Positions 21,992 to 30,602 of a stretch of 64,000 nt of DNA are shown in pieces; the stretch's first letter is position 1, and each line of letters opens with the position of its first letter. The position numbers and the translations under genes are program-made. The notes beneath the pieces were generated by a model. That model ran no database searches. It saw nothing but the letters and a program-made list of their open reading frames with translations, and was not told the origin of the DNA. The stretch covers positions 434,001-498,000 of the forward strand of contig NZ_SRXU01000002.1 of assembly GCF_004792695.1 (NCBI RefSeq). The letters are read 5' to 3'. The DNA comes from Sphingomonas naasensis (GTDB lineage Bacteria > Pseudomonadota > Alphaproteobacteria > Sphingomonadales > Sphingomonadaceae).

Positions 21992-24309
21992 CAGCGGCCC
22001 TTCCCGGCCATACGGGCCTCGAGCGCGGAGAGCAGCCCCGCGCGGTCATAACGATAGACGCTGTCGTCGCCTGCGCCCGATGCGGCGCGGCGGCTGCGCA
22101 GCCGCACCACCGGCGCCGTGGCGGCGAGCTCGGCGGGTGCCGCGTCGGCGGAGAGCACCACCGCGGGGGTCTCGCCCGGCGGCAACTGGGTGACGACGCG
22201 ATAGCCGGCGGTCTCGAGCAGCGGACGCACGAACGAGGCCATCCAGCCATCCTTGTCGCCGGCGATCAGACAGAGCGGCGCGACTTCATCGGCATCGCGG
22301 TCGGCATGCTCGTCGAACACCCAGAGGATGTCGAGCAGCTCGACCTGCTCGCCGTCGATCAACGCCACGCCCGCGATCGGCCCCGGCTCGCGCGCGGGGA
22401 CGATGTCCTCGGGCAGCAGGATGATGTCGAGCGCCTCGTCGATCGCATAGCTGACTTCGTTGGCGCCGTCCTTGAGGCGCAGCACGTTGAGCCGGTCGCG
22501 TCCCTCGATCTCGCCCTGCGCGGCGAGCGGCAGGATCCGCCCGTCGATCGTCACGCGGAAGCGTCCTGCGGCGAAACGCACGCTATGGCCCTCGACCTGC
22601 TCGACCCGGTCGACCGCCGCCAGCGGCACCGCCCGGCGCACGCCGTCGAGGTCGCAGAACATCAGCGCCGGCAGGCCCGGAGCCTCCTCGACCACCACTT
22701 CCTCTTCATAGTCGCGATGCGCGCTACGGTTGAAGTCGAGCCCGGCGACGTTGGCCATGCCCGCGCAGTCGAGCATCAGCATCGGCAGGCCACTGTCGGG
22801 CAGCGTCTGGCCGGCATAGACGCCGGTGGTCATCACCGCCGGCGAGGCCGGCTTGATCACCAGTTCCTCATTGTCGAGCACGGTATCGACCGCGAGCGCA
22901 TAGCTGCCCTCGCCGACGCTGACGATCGCCAGCATCTGGCCCTCGCGCTTGTCCTGCCGGGCGATGCCGAGCAGCGCGGAAAGATCGATCAGCGGCATCC
23001 GGCGGTCGCGCACGGTGGCGATCGGCGTGCCGCCGAGCACGTCGAGCCGGATCGCCTCGCTGCGCTCGGTGACGATCTCCTCGATCGCCTGGCGCGAGAT
23101 CGCGAAGCGCTGATTGCCGACCCCGACGACGATCGCCGAGATGATCGACAGCGTCAGCGGCACATGGATCGCGAGCCGCAGCCCCTTGCCCGGCTGGCTG
23201 TCGAGGTCGACGCGGCCGCCGATCTGCTCGATCGAGGCGCGGACGATGTCCATCCCCACGCCGCGGCCCGAGACCTCGCTGACCTCGTCCTTGCTCGAAA
23301 GCCCCGGCTCGAACACGAGGTCGAGCTTGCCGCGCTCCGAAAGCGCGCGCAGCCTCGCCTCGTCGCGGCCGTTGGCGACGAGCTTCTGAATCAGCTTGCC
23401 GGTATCGATCCCGCGCCCGTCATCGGCGATCTCGATGATGATCTGGTTGCCCGACTGGCGCGCCGAGACGGTTAGCCGCCCGCTCTCGCGCTTGCCCGCG
23501 GCGCGGCGCTCGGCCGGCGCCTCGATGCCATGGTCGATCGAATTGCGGATGATGTGGACCAGCGGGTCGCGCATCATCTCGATCATCTCGCGGTCGAGCT
23601 CGACGTCCGATCCCTCGATATGGAGCAGCACCGACTTGTTCAGCCCCGCGGCGGTGTCGCGCACCATCCGCGGCAGCGCCGAGAACAGCGCGTCGATCTT
23701 CTGCATGCGGGTGCGGGTGACGGTGTCGCGCATCTCGCCGACGGTGAGCGACAGTCGCTCGAGCGCCGCCTCGATCGTCGGATCGATGTCGCCGCCGCGC
23801 AGCCGCCGCGCCAGCTCGTTGCGCGCCAGCACCATGTCGGACATGCCCGACATCATCCGGTCGAGCAGATCGACGCCCAGCCGCACGCTGCGCGCCGGCG
23901 CGCGCTGGAGCCCGGGCAGGGTCGCCTGCGCGATTTCCTCGGCGCCCTCGGCGAGCGCCGCGATCAGCAGCTCGTCGCCATGATCGGGAAGGCTGGTGCC
24001 CGAATCGATCGCCTCGACCAGCTCGCCGATCCGGTCGACCACCGCGAGCACCGCGTTGACCAGTGGGCGATCGGGCGCGCGCCCGCCCTCGCGGACCTGC
24101 GCGAGCACGTCCTCGGCGGCATGGCTCAGCCGGCCCAGCCGCGGGAGATCGAGAAAGCCGCAGCTCCCCTTGACCGTGTGCACGAAGCGAAAGATCGCAT
24201 CGAGCCGCGCGCGATCCTCGGGATGCGCTTCCCAGGCGACGATCTCGCCCGAAAGCGCCTCGAGCGTCTCACGCGTCTCGGCGATGAATTCCTGAATCAG
24301 GTCGTCCAT
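21991..24309 (-). CDS. cheA: Chemotaxis histidine kinase CheA with extra C-terminal domains
   Basis: A 772-aa kinase. Hpt domain with phospho-His H44 (HTVKGSCGF), no clear P2 domain, dimerisation helices (LLDRMMSGMSDMVLARNEL), ATPase boxes (HIIRNSIDHGIE, IADDGRGID, SGRGVGMDIVR), then a CheW-like domain. A second CheW-like stretch (ALMFCDLDGVRRAVPLAAVDRV) and a final ~90-aa receiver-like region (LCLIAGDKDGWMASFVRPLLETAGYRV) follow; the latter lacks an obvious phosphoacceptor Asp and is probably a degenerate receiver. The ATG at 24309 is preferred over a TTG at 24324. Confidence 0.93.
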   Translation of the reverse strand: MDDLIQEFIAETRETLEALSGEIVAWEAHPEDRARLDAIFRFVHTVKGSCGFLDLPRLGRLSHAAEDVLAQVREGGRAPDRPLVNAVLAVVDRIGELVEAIDSGTSLPDHGDELLIAALAEGAEEIAQATLPGLQRAPARSVRLGVDLLDRMMSGMSDMVLARNELARRLRGGDIDPTIEAALERLSLTVGEMRDTVTRTRMQKIDALFSALPRMVRDTAAGLNKSVLLHIEGSDVELDREMIEMMRDPLVHIIRNSIDHGIEAPAERRAAGKRESGRLTVSARQSGNQIIIEIADDGRGIDTGKLIQKLVANGRDEARLRALSERGKLDLVFEPGLSSKDEVSEVSGRGVGMDIVRASIEQIGGRVDLDSQPGKGLRLAIHVPLTLSIISAIVVGVGNQRFAISRQAIEEIVTERSEAIRLDVLGGTPIATVRDRRMPLIDLSALLGIARQDKREGQMLAIVSVGEGSYALAVDTVLDNEELVIKPASPAVMTTGVYAGQTLPDSGLPMLMLDCAGMANVAGLDFNRSAHRDYEEEVVVEEAPGLPALMFCDLDGVRRAVPLAAVDRVEQVEGHSVRFAAGRFRVTIDGRILPLAAQGEIEGRDRLNVLRLKDGANEVSYAIDEALDIILLPEDIVPAREPGPIAGVALIDGEQVELLDILWVFDEHADRDADEVAPLCLIAGDKDGWMASFVRPLLETAGYRVVTQLPPGETPAVVLSADAAPAELAATAPVVRLRSRRAASGAGDDSVYRYDRAGLLSALEARMAGKGR

Positions 24310-24354
24310 GGGGCCCCGGAGCAAATTTGCGGGGCCGTTCTGGCGCAGTGGTGG

Positions 24355-24369
24355 TTAAAAGGGCGTTAG
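24355..24369. promoter_or_regulatory. Possible CtrA-type site upstream of cheA
   Basis: TTAA at 24355-24358, seven bases, then TTAG at 24366-24369 matches TTAA-N7-TTAA with one mismatch. It lies in the 80-base gap between chpT and cheA. CtrA control of motility genes is known in alphaproteobacteria and chpT is adjacent, but a single near-match is weak evidence. Confidence 0.3.
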
Positions 24370-24389
24370 TCCGGCGGGTCGATTGCAGG

Positions 24390-25034
24390 TCAACCGACCT
24401 TGAAGCTCGCCCCGAACAGCAGCACGTCCGAATCCGGCGGGCTCACCTGCAGCTTGCCGCCGCCCTGCTGGACCAGCGCATGCGCGAGGAACGCCGCCGC
24501 CGCGCGCGGGGTGATCGGCATATCTTCCTGCCCACCGGCCAGCGCGCCACGCAGCTCGGGATCGAGCACGATGCGCGGCCCGTCGGCGCGCACCACGATC
24601 TCGATCGAACCCTCGACGATCTCGGCGCCGATATCGAGCTGGCCGCCGCGGATCAGCGCGTCGCCGCCGATCAGCGCGAGGTTGAGCAGCACCTTGATCG
24701 CGTGCTTGGGCAGCACCGGGTCCTCGACCATCCAGCCGATCTTGACGCGGTGATTGTCACCGAACAGCCCCTCGAGCGCCGCCTGCGCCTCGCGCGTGTC
24801 GACCGTCTCGCCGAAGCCGCCCGCCGCGCCAAAGGCGAGCCGGAAGAATTTCAGCTTGTTCGCACTCGCCCGCGCACTCTCGCTGAGCAGCTCGAGGCAG
24901 CGCGCGCGCATCTCCGGGTCGTGCTCGTCCGCGAGCAGTTCGAGCCCGTTGTTGAGCGCGCCGACAGGACTGAGCAGGTCGTGGCAAAGCCTCGAACACA
25001 ACAGGCTCGCGAAATCGGTCGGGCTGATGTTCAA
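24390..25034 (-). CDS. chpT: Histidine phosphotransferase ChpT
   Basis: A 214-aa protein matching ChpT, the phosphotransferase that relays phosphate from CckA to CtrA and CpdR in the alphaproteobacterial cell-cycle circuit. The phospho-His is in SRLCHDLLSPVGALNNGLELL (H18), in a DHp-like helical hairpin followed by a degenerate ATPase-like domain with no usable ATP site. In sphingomonads this pathway also controls motility genes, in keeping with its place directly upstream of cheA. Confidence 0.9.
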   Translation of the reverse strand: MNISPTDFASLLCSRLCHDLLSPVGALNNGLELLADEHDPEMRARCLELLSESARASANKLKFFRLAFGAAGGFGETVDTREAQAALEGLFGDNHRVKIGWMVEDPVLPKHAIKVLLNLALIGGDALIRGGQLDIGAEIVEGSIEIVVRADGPRIVLDPELRGALAGGQEDMPITPRAAAAFLAHALVQQGGGKLQVSPPDSDVLLFGASFKVG

Positions 25035-25116
25035 GGATATTGGCTCCGGTTACCCCAGCGCCTCTTTGGCGCAGCAACGAGGCCGCTGCAAGCCGCGGCC
25101 TCTCGCTGCCCCATCG

Positions 25117-25263
25117 CTAGACGACGCGACGCCCCGAGAAGAGCTGGATGAGCCCGACGATGAGCGCGACGACGAGGATGAGGTGGATCAGCCCGCCGCC
25201 GATATGGAAGGCGAAGCCGAGCAGCCAGAGCACGATCAGAATTAGCGCGATGGTCCAAAGCAT
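25117..25263 (-). CDS. Lmo0937-family small membrane protein
   Basis: A 48-aa protein, almost entirely two hydrophobic helices with a Gly-rich turn (WTIALILIVLWLLGFAFHIGGGLIHLILVVALIVG). The ATG is at 25263-25261 with GGAG upstream. This is the common Lmo0937-type small protein, whose function is unknown but which is often stress-induced. A strong EcfG-type promoter precedes it. Confidence 0.8.
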   Translation of the reverse strand: MLWTIALILIVLWLLGFAFHIGGGLIHLILVVALIVGLIQLFSGRRVV

Positions 25264-25292
25264 CTTGGGCACTCCATTGATACCGAAAGGCA

Positions 25293-25318
25293 AACGAGAT
25301 GCGGGGGTGAAACGTTCC
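25293..25318 (-). promoter_or_regulatory. EcfG-type (general stress sigma factor) promoter
   Basis: On the minus strand GGAAC (25318-25314) and CGTT (25296-25293) are separated by 17 bases, an exact match to the alphaproteobacterial EcfG promoter. It points at the Lmo0937-family gene starting 30 bases downstream. Confidence 0.8.
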
Positions 25319-25479
25319 CGCGGCGCAGTTTGCCGTTCTAGGTAGAGTTCGGCCGCTGCCCCGGGGTTCCTCCCGATTGAGACAGCCCGCCCCCGCCCCC
25401 TAATCGGAGCTGCGATCGAAGAGGTCCAGGAATGCCAGTTGCCCAGCGCATTTTCCCGGGACTTCTTCCCACGCCACGA

Positions 25480-25696
25480 TGGAACGGCTTCTCTCTCCTC
25501 CCCCCTTGAGAGGCGCGTCATCAGGTGCGGCGGCGGGATGGACAGCGACCGCCGCCGCACTGACTTCGCTGGCTACGCGCATGCGGACCGGCGGCATGCA
25601 GGGTCTGTGCTCTCCGACGCCCGCGTGCCTGCCGGAGGAACGCCCGCGCTGCGCGGCCGGCGGCAAGGGCCGCGTGAACAACGCGGCCCTTTTTTT
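25480..25696 (+). ncRNA. Candidate structured small RNA
   Basis: A rightward structured stretch ending in an intrinsic terminator. It includes CTCCTCCCCCC (anti-Shine-Dalgarno-like, near 25495), a perfect 12-base stem (25525-25536 with 25549-25560) and the terminal stem plus T-run. No ORF explains it. The 5' end is a guess. I recognise no Rfam family by eye. Confidence 0.4.
25667..25696 (+). terminator. Intrinsic terminator
   Basis: GGGCCGCG (25667-25674), loop TGAACAA, CGCGGCCC (25682-25689), then seven T. A perfect 8-base GC stem with T-run, rightward. Confidence 0.85.
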
Positions 25697-25745
25697 CTGT
25701 CGGGAAACCAAGGATTTTCGCTGCGGCGGCTCGGGTATATCGACT

Positions 25746-25765
25746 TTGCCGCACCGGTGCGGCAA
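25746..25765. promoter_or_regulatory. 20-base perfect palindrome
   Basis: TTGCCGCACC followed directly by its reverse complement GGTGCGGCAA. Located ~180 bases upstream of the response regulator gene. Could be a dimeric operator; no flanking T-run, so not a normal terminator. Confidence 0.45.
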
Positions 25766-25944
25766 GTCATCGGCTAGGGGTTTTTCTCTATGGCCACCCG
25801 CCGCGCTTTCACGGAGACTGTTCACGGGCAAACAGGGACTGACGCGCCGGGAGACGCTTCCCAGGCGGGGCGCCGCAGCTACTGTTGGCCCGCATGTGGC
25901 GAGGACGGCGATGCAGGATGACCTTTCGGCCTTGAGGCGCTCCC

Positions 25945-26589
25945 GTGAGTAGCGTGACGCGCCGCATATTGATCGCCGACGATCACGACGTGGTCCGCCG
26001 CGGCGTCCGCACGCTCCTCGAGACGCGTCCCAATCTGCACATCGTGGCCGAGGCCGCCAATGGCCGCGCGGCGCTCGAGGAGGCCCGGTCGACCCAGCCC
26101 GACATCGCGGTGATCGATTATTCGCTCCCCGAGCTGAACGGCCTCGATCTCACCGCCGCGCTCAAGCGCGAAAATCCCCGGCTCGAGGTGCTCGTCTACA
26201 CCATGCACGAGCGCGAGGATCTGGTGCTCGAGGTGCTCCGCGCCGGCGCGCGCGGCTATGTGCTCAAATCGGATACCGAGAAGCATCTCCTCGCGGCGAT
26301 CGACGCGCTTTCGATCCACCGCCCCTATTTCTCCGGCGTGATCTCCGAAACGCTGCTCGAGCGCTTCCTCGATTCCTCCCCGCACGCCCAGGCGACGCTG
26401 ACGCATCGCGAGCGCGAGGTGGTCCAGCTGATCGCCGAGGGCAAGATCAACAAGGAAGTCGGCTACATCCTCAACATCAGCGTCAAGACGGTCGAGACGC
26501 ATCGCGCCTCGGCGATGCACAAGCTCAAGCTGCGCACCACGGCCGAGCTCGTCCGCTTCGCCGTGCGCAACAACATCATCGAACCCTGA
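25945..26589 (+). CDS. LuxR/NarL-family response regulator
   Basis: A 214-aa two-domain regulator. Receiver: ADDHDVVRRG near residue 11, phosphoacceptor D58 in IAVIDYSLPELNG, conserved Lys in YVLKSDTE. Output: LuxR-type HTH (LTHREREVVQLIAEGKINKEVGYIL, then SVKTVETHRASAMHKL). GTG start at 25945. It converges with a HisKA_3 histidine kinase gene 21 bases away, most likely its cognate partner. Confidence 0.93.
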   Translation: MSSVTRRILIADDHDVVRRGVRTLLETRPNLHIVAEAANGRAALEEARSTQPDIAVIDYSLPELNGLDLTAALKRENPRLEVLVYTMHEREDLVLEVLRAGARGYVLKSDTEKHLLAAIDALSIHRPYFSGVISETLLERFLDSSPHAQATLTHREREVVQLIAEGKINKEVGYILNISVKTVETHRASAMHKLKLRTTAELVRFAVRNNIIEP

Positions 26590-26610
26590 AAGCGTCCGCC
26601 GGGGTCGGCG

Positions 26611-27813
26611 TCAGGCGGCGACGAACCCTTCGGCCGGCACGAAGGTCTGGCCAGCGCCGTCGCGCGGAATCGCGGCGGCGACGGTGGTTCCCCGCGCCAC
26701 CGGGCGCGAGCGGATCGCGAAGCGTCCGCCGAGTTCGATCACCCGGTTCGCCATCGCCGCCATCCCGACGCCCGATGGCGGGCGATCGCGCCACCCTTCG
26801 GGCAGCCCGATGCCGTCGTCCTTCACCACGACGAACAGGATGTCGTCGCGGCTCTCCAGCCGGACCCGGACATGCTCCGCATGGGCATGGCGATGGATAT
26901 TGGCGAGCGCCTCCTGGACGACGCGGAACATCGCCGCCTCCACGGCCGTGCCGCGGCGGCGGTCGTTCCCGTAGATTTGCACCGAAATCTGCAACCCCGA
27001 ACGCTGCTCGAGCCCCTCGCACAGCGCGCCGACCGCGGCGTGCAGCCCGCAGAGCCGAAGCTCGGGCGGGTGCAGCATATAGGTCACTCCGCGCAGGTCG
27101 CGATGGAATTGCGCGAGAAGGTCGCTGATCTCCTGCGCGATCGCGATCGCCGCGGGGTCGCTGCTCACCGCGAGCAGCCGCGCCAGCCCCAGATTGACTC
27201 CGGTCAGGTGCTGCGCGGCGGTGTCGTGGAGCTCGCGCGCGACGCGCTGGCGCTCGTCTTCCTGCGCCCGGATCAGGCTCGCCTGCGCGCGCATCAGGCA
27301 TGCGCTCAGGCTCAGCGTCTGCGCGCGCAGCGCGATCAGCTCGGTCACGTTGATCCGGGAGACCGTCGCGTAGCGACGATTGTCGGTCTCGAAGACCGAG
27401 ATCGAGATCTGGAAATGGCAATCATCGGCGCCGGCGCGATACGATCCGATGAACTGGCTGGTGCTACCCGAATCGATCTCGCGCATGCCGCGCAGCATCA
27501 CTTCGGCGCCGTTGCGGTCGACATAGAGGTTGTCGTTGAAATAGCGGGCGAGATTGCCGCCGCGGCGCAGCAGCGCGGGCTGACCGACTTGCTCGACCGC
27601 GCGCTTCCAGGCGGCATTGACCACGAGGATGTTCCAGCGGCCGTCGACCACGGCAACCTGCGCGAGCTCGTCACCGGCCAGGCCCAGATCGCCATCGGGA
27701 CCGGATAGCGCGCCGACGTCATTGCAGCCTTCGGGCAGCTCGCTTGCCGCGCCTTTCCCTCTCAGGGTGAGACGCATCTCCATCGGCAACTGCGGCCCCA
27801 TCAGGTACGACAT
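26611..27813 (-). CDS. NarX-type sensor histidine kinase (PAS, HisKA_3, HATPase)
   Basis: A 400-aa kinase with no membrane helices, so cytosolic. A PAS-like region (VAVVDGRWNILVVNAAWKRAV) precedes a coiled coil, the HisKA_3 phospho-His in RVARELHDTAAQHLTGVNLGL, and an HATPase with VVQEALANIHRHAHA and VKDDGIGL. It likely phosphorylates the adjacent LuxR-type regulator. The encoded PAS ligand is unknown. Transcribed toward the regulator gene and not in the same operon. Confidence 0.92.
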   Translation of the reverse strand: MSYLMGPQLPMEMRLTLRGKGAASELPEGCNDVGALSGPDGDLGLAGDELAQVAVVDGRWNILVVNAAWKRAVEQVGQPALLRRGGNLARYFNDNLYVDRNGAEVMLRGMREIDSGSTSQFIGSYRAGADDCHFQISISVFETDNRRYATVSRINVTELIALRAQTLSLSACLMRAQASLIRAQEDERQRVARELHDTAAQHLTGVNLGLARLLAVSSDPAAIAIAQEISDLLAQFHRDLRGVTYMLHPPELRLCGLHAAVGALCEGLEQRSGLQISVQIYGNDRRRGTAVEAAMFRVVQEALANIHRHAHAEHVRVRLESRDDILFVVVKDDGIGLPEGWRDRPPSGVGMAAMANRVIELGGRFAIRSRPVARGTTVAAAIPRDGAGQTFVPAEGFVAA

Positions 27814-28217
27814 CTGTTACCCCCAGATATCTGCACACGGCACCAGCTTGTTCGTTCCCTTCCCAAGGAACTCCGGCGGGCACCGCAAGCAATGCTCCGC
27901 CGAATAAATCTAACTTAAATTATCTGTTGGCGCCGCGCAACGCCCTAACGGCCCATCGCGCAGTTATTTTTCCTTTCTCATCCGAATCTTGGAACGAACG
28001 ATTAAAATATGACGGCAAAATGCAATACCAACGCATACAATTGCGTCCTTGCGCCTCAACTTGGTACCGGCACCGGACGTAAAATAGAATCTGCCGCCGG
28101 TCGTCGCATTTTTTGACGTCGTATCTGTCGACACCTTCCCATGATCTGGCGACTCGCCCGTCGCGTCCGGAAAAATCTTCGGGCGATGTCCAGCGCTACT
28201 ATCGGCGATCGAAAGGG
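27814..28217. other. 404-base AT-richer intergenic region
   Basis: Between the start of the kinase gene and the stop of the JAMM protein gene. The sequence is more AT-rich than its surroundings. A weak 36-codon ORF begins at an ATG near 28009 but has no ribosome site. I see the presumed kinase promoter side (27814-27930) and no recognisable RNA gene or repeat. Confidence 0.4.
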
Positions 28218-28628
28218 CTAGGCATCGGTGAACGTCAGCTCGGTGAAACGATCCAGCACCGCCCCTGCCGGCCCGGCGCGCCACAGCCGGACTTCGCGTT
28301 CCCCGATGATCAGCCACAGCTTGCCGTCGGGCGCCGCCATCGCCGCGTCGGTGGCCGATGGCGTCGCCTCGCCGCTCGGGTGCGAGTGCCAATATCCCGC
28401 GATCTTCGGCCCGCCCGCGCGCTCGGCGCGCAGCGCGGCGAACAGCGCCGCCGGGTCGATCTCGAACCGCCGTTCGGGCGCTTCGGCCACATTCTCAACG
28501 GCTTGCATCGCAGTGACCGCATCCGCGCCACCAAACAGCAATCCACATGCCTCATGGGGCGCGCGATCCGCGGAAATCCGCCGGATACCGATCAGTACAG
28601 ATCTTGAAACGCGTATCGTCATCCCCAT
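28218..28628 (-). CDS. JAMM/MPN+ (M67 family) metallopeptidase
   Basis: A 136-aa MPN+ domain protein. The JAMM motif is complete: Glu of HEACGLLFG near residue 25, and HSHPSGEATPSATD (HxH-x7-S-x2-D) near residue 81. Bacterial members cleave isopeptide-like or C-terminal bonds, sometimes on ubiquitin-like or sulfur-carrier proteins. No such carrier is nearby. ATG at 28628, or 28622. Divergent from the RluD-like gene with ~13 bases between starts, so the promoters overlap. Confidence 0.85.
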   Translation of the reverse strand: MGMTIRVSRSVLIGIRRISADRAPHEACGLLFGGADAVTAMQAVENVAEAPERRFEIDPAALFAALRAERAGGPKIAGYWHSHPSGEATPSATDAAMAAPDGKLWLIIGEREVRLWRAGPAGAVLDRFTELTFTDA

Positions 28629-28641
28629 CTATGCCTACAGA

Positions 28642-29595
28642 ATGGACCGGGGGGTTACTACACTCGAAGCGCGGATTGCGGAGGCCGCGGACGGATGGCG
28701 GCTCGATCGCGCGCTCGCCGATGCCGTGCCCACGCTCTCCCGCGAACGCCTTAAGGCGCTGATTTCCAGCGGCGCGGTCACGGGCCCCGAGGGCCTTGCC
28801 CGCGACCCCGCGAAGAAGGCGGCGGGCGGCGCGCGGTTCAGCATCGCGGTGCCCGACCCGACCCCGGCGCACAACGAGGCGCAGGACATCGCGCTCGACA
28901 TCGTCTTCGAGGACGAACATCTGATCGTGATCGACAAGCCCGCCGGGCTGGTTGTCCATCCGGCCGCCGGCAATCTCGACGGCACGCTGGTCAACGCGCT
29001 GCTCCATCATTGCGCGGGCCAGCTTTCCGGGATCGGCGGCGTCGCGCGGCCGGGCATCGTCCATCGCATCGACAAGGACACGTCGGGGCTGATGGTCGCC
29101 GCCAAGACCGACCGCGCCCATGAAGGGCTGGCGCGCCAGTTCAAGGCGCACAGCATCGATCGGCGCTACAAGGCGATCGTCGCGGGGATGGTCAAGGCAT
29201 CCGAAGGCACCGTCGAAGCGCGGCTCGGGCGATCCTCGACCAATCGCAAGAAGATGGCGGTCGTCGGCGAAGGTCAGGGCAAGCATGCGATCACCCATTG
29301 GCGCCTGCTGCGCCAGTTGCGCGAGGCGGCGTTGATCGAATGCAAGCTCGAAACCGGGCGGACGCATCAGGTTCGTGTCCACATGGCTTCGATCGGGCAC
29401 CCGTTATTGGGCGATCCGGTCTATGGCGGGACACGGCCGGCGCACCGGACAGTTTTGGCAACGCTGGATTTCCGTCGACAGGCCTTGCATGCGGCCCATC
29501 TGGGGTTCATTCACCCCGTGAAAAGCCACGCTTTGGCATTCGATAGCGAAATGCCTGCGGACATGCAGGAACTGTTCAATAAGCTCATCGTATGA
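28642..29595 (+). CDS. RluA/RluD family pseudouridine synthase
   Basis: About 317 aa. N-terminal S4-like domain (GWRLDRALADAVPTLSRERLKALI), then the catalytic domain with the nucleophile Asp in GIVHRIDKDTSGLMV and the GRTHQVRVH motif. It isomerises uridines in 23S rRNA (RluD) or, in related enzymes, other RNAs; RluD is the best guess. Upstream extension of the frame overlaps the divergent JAMM gene, so 28642 is taken as the start. rpoH follows ~50 bases downstream. Confidence 0.9.
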   Translation: MDRGVTTLEARIAEAADGWRLDRALADAVPTLSRERLKALISSGAVTGPEGLARDPAKKAAGGARFSIAVPDPTPAHNEAQDIALDIVFEDEHLIVIDKPAGLVVHPAAGNLDGTLVNALLHHCAGQLSGIGGVARPGIVHRIDKDTSGLMVAAKTDRAHEGLARQFKAHSIDRRYKAIVAGMVKASEGTVEARLGRSSTNRKKMAVVGEGQGKHAITHWRLLRQLREAALIECKLETGRTHQVRVHMASIGHPLLGDPVYGGTRPAHRTVLATLDFRRQALHAAHLGFIHPVKSHALAFDSEMPADMQELFNKLIV

Positions 29596-29646
29596 ATTTG
29601 GTGGCGCTGCCCTTGTGGTATCGCGCCCAGTGAAGGGAGATTGATC

Positions 29647-30552
29647 ATGGCAAATGGCAGCAACGTCCCGGCGACGATTCCTGCTCTCGGCGGCGAGGCG
29701 AGCCTCAACCGCTACCTGGCCGAGATCAAGAAGTTTCCGATCCTCGCGCCCGAGCAGGAATATATGCTCGCCAAGCGCTTTCAGGAGCATGGCGACCCCG
29801 ATGCGGCCGCACAGCTGGTCACCTCGCATCTGCGTCTCGTGGCGAAGATCGCCATGGGCTATCGCGGCTATGGCCTGCCCGTCTCCGAGCTGATCTCGGA
29901 AGGCAATATCGGCCTGATGCAGGGCGTGAAGAAGTTCGAGCCCGATCGCGGCTTCCGCCTCGCCACCTATGCGATGTGGTGGATTCGCGCCTCGATCCAG
30001 GAGTTCATCCTGCGCTCGTGGAGCCTCGTGAAGATGGGCACCACTGCCGCGCAGAAGAAGCTGTTCTTCAACCTGCGCCGGATGAAGGCCAAGCTCGACG
30101 CGTTCGAGGACGGCGATCTCTCGCCCGAGCATCTCGCCAAGATCGCCACCGATCTGGGCGTGACCGAGGAAGAGGTCACCTCGATGAATCGCCGCATGGC
30201 GATGGGCGGGGATACCTCGCTCAACGTGCCGATGCGCGAGGATGGCGAGGGCCAGTGGCAGGATTGGCTGCAGGACGACAGCCAGCTCCAGGACGAGGCC
30301 GTGGCCGAGGCGCAGGAGGCGGATGTCCGTCACGAGATGCTCGTCGACGCGATGGAAGATCTCAACGAGCGCGAGAAGCACATCCTCACCGAGCGTCGCC
30401 TGACCGACGATCCCAAGACGCTCGAGGAACTCTCGCAGGTCTATGGCGTGTCGCGCGAGCGCGTCCGCCAGATCGAGGTCCGCGCCTTCGAGAAGCTCCA
30501 GAAGGCGATGATGCGCCTCGCCGGCGAGAAGCGGCTTCTCGCTGCCTACTGA
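29647..30552 (+). CDS. rpoH: RNA polymerase sigma-32 factor RpoH
   Basis: A 301-aa heat-shock sigma factor. Region 2 (YMLAKRFQEHGDPDAAAQLVTSHLRLVAKIA, YAMWWIRASIQEFIL), the RpoH-specific box QKKLFFNLRR, and region 4 with SRERVRQIEVRAFEKL. ATG at 29647 with GGGAG upstream is used instead of an earlier in-frame ATG at 29641. In alphaproteobacteria one of several RpoH copies may also serve oxidative stress. Confidence 0.96.
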   Translation: MANGSNVPATIPALGGEASLNRYLAEIKKFPILAPEQEYMLAKRFQEHGDPDAAAQLVTSHLRLVAKIAMGYRGYGLPVSELISEGNIGLMQGVKKFEPDRGFRLATYAMWWIRASIQEFILRSWSLVKMGTTAAQKKLFFNLRRMKAKLDAFEDGDLSPEHLAKIATDLGVTEEEVTSMNRRMAMGGDTSLNVPMREDGEGQWQDWLQDDSQLQDEAVAEAQEADVRHEMLVDAMEDLNEREKHILTERRLTDDPKTLEELSQVYGVSRERVRQIEVRAFEKLQKAMMRLAGEKRLLAAY

Positions 30553-30602
30553 CGACGACGAAGCGGTTGCGTTGATCGACGGGCGCCGCCAATCGTGCCC
30601 CC

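Larger units (their letters stand above)
25264..25944. other. 681-base gene-free region
   Basis: No convincing ORF. It contains an EcfG-type promoter for the leftward small gene (25293-25318), a 12-base stem at 25525-25560, a strong rightward intrinsic terminator at 25667-25696, a 20-base palindrome at 25746-25765, and presumably the promoter of the response regulator gene at 25945. The terminator faces no annotated gene, which points to an unannotated rightward RNA. Confidence 0.5.

Noticed and set aside
28009..28119. 36-codon ORF in the AT-richer gap
   Set aside because: No ribosome site and no recognisable product.
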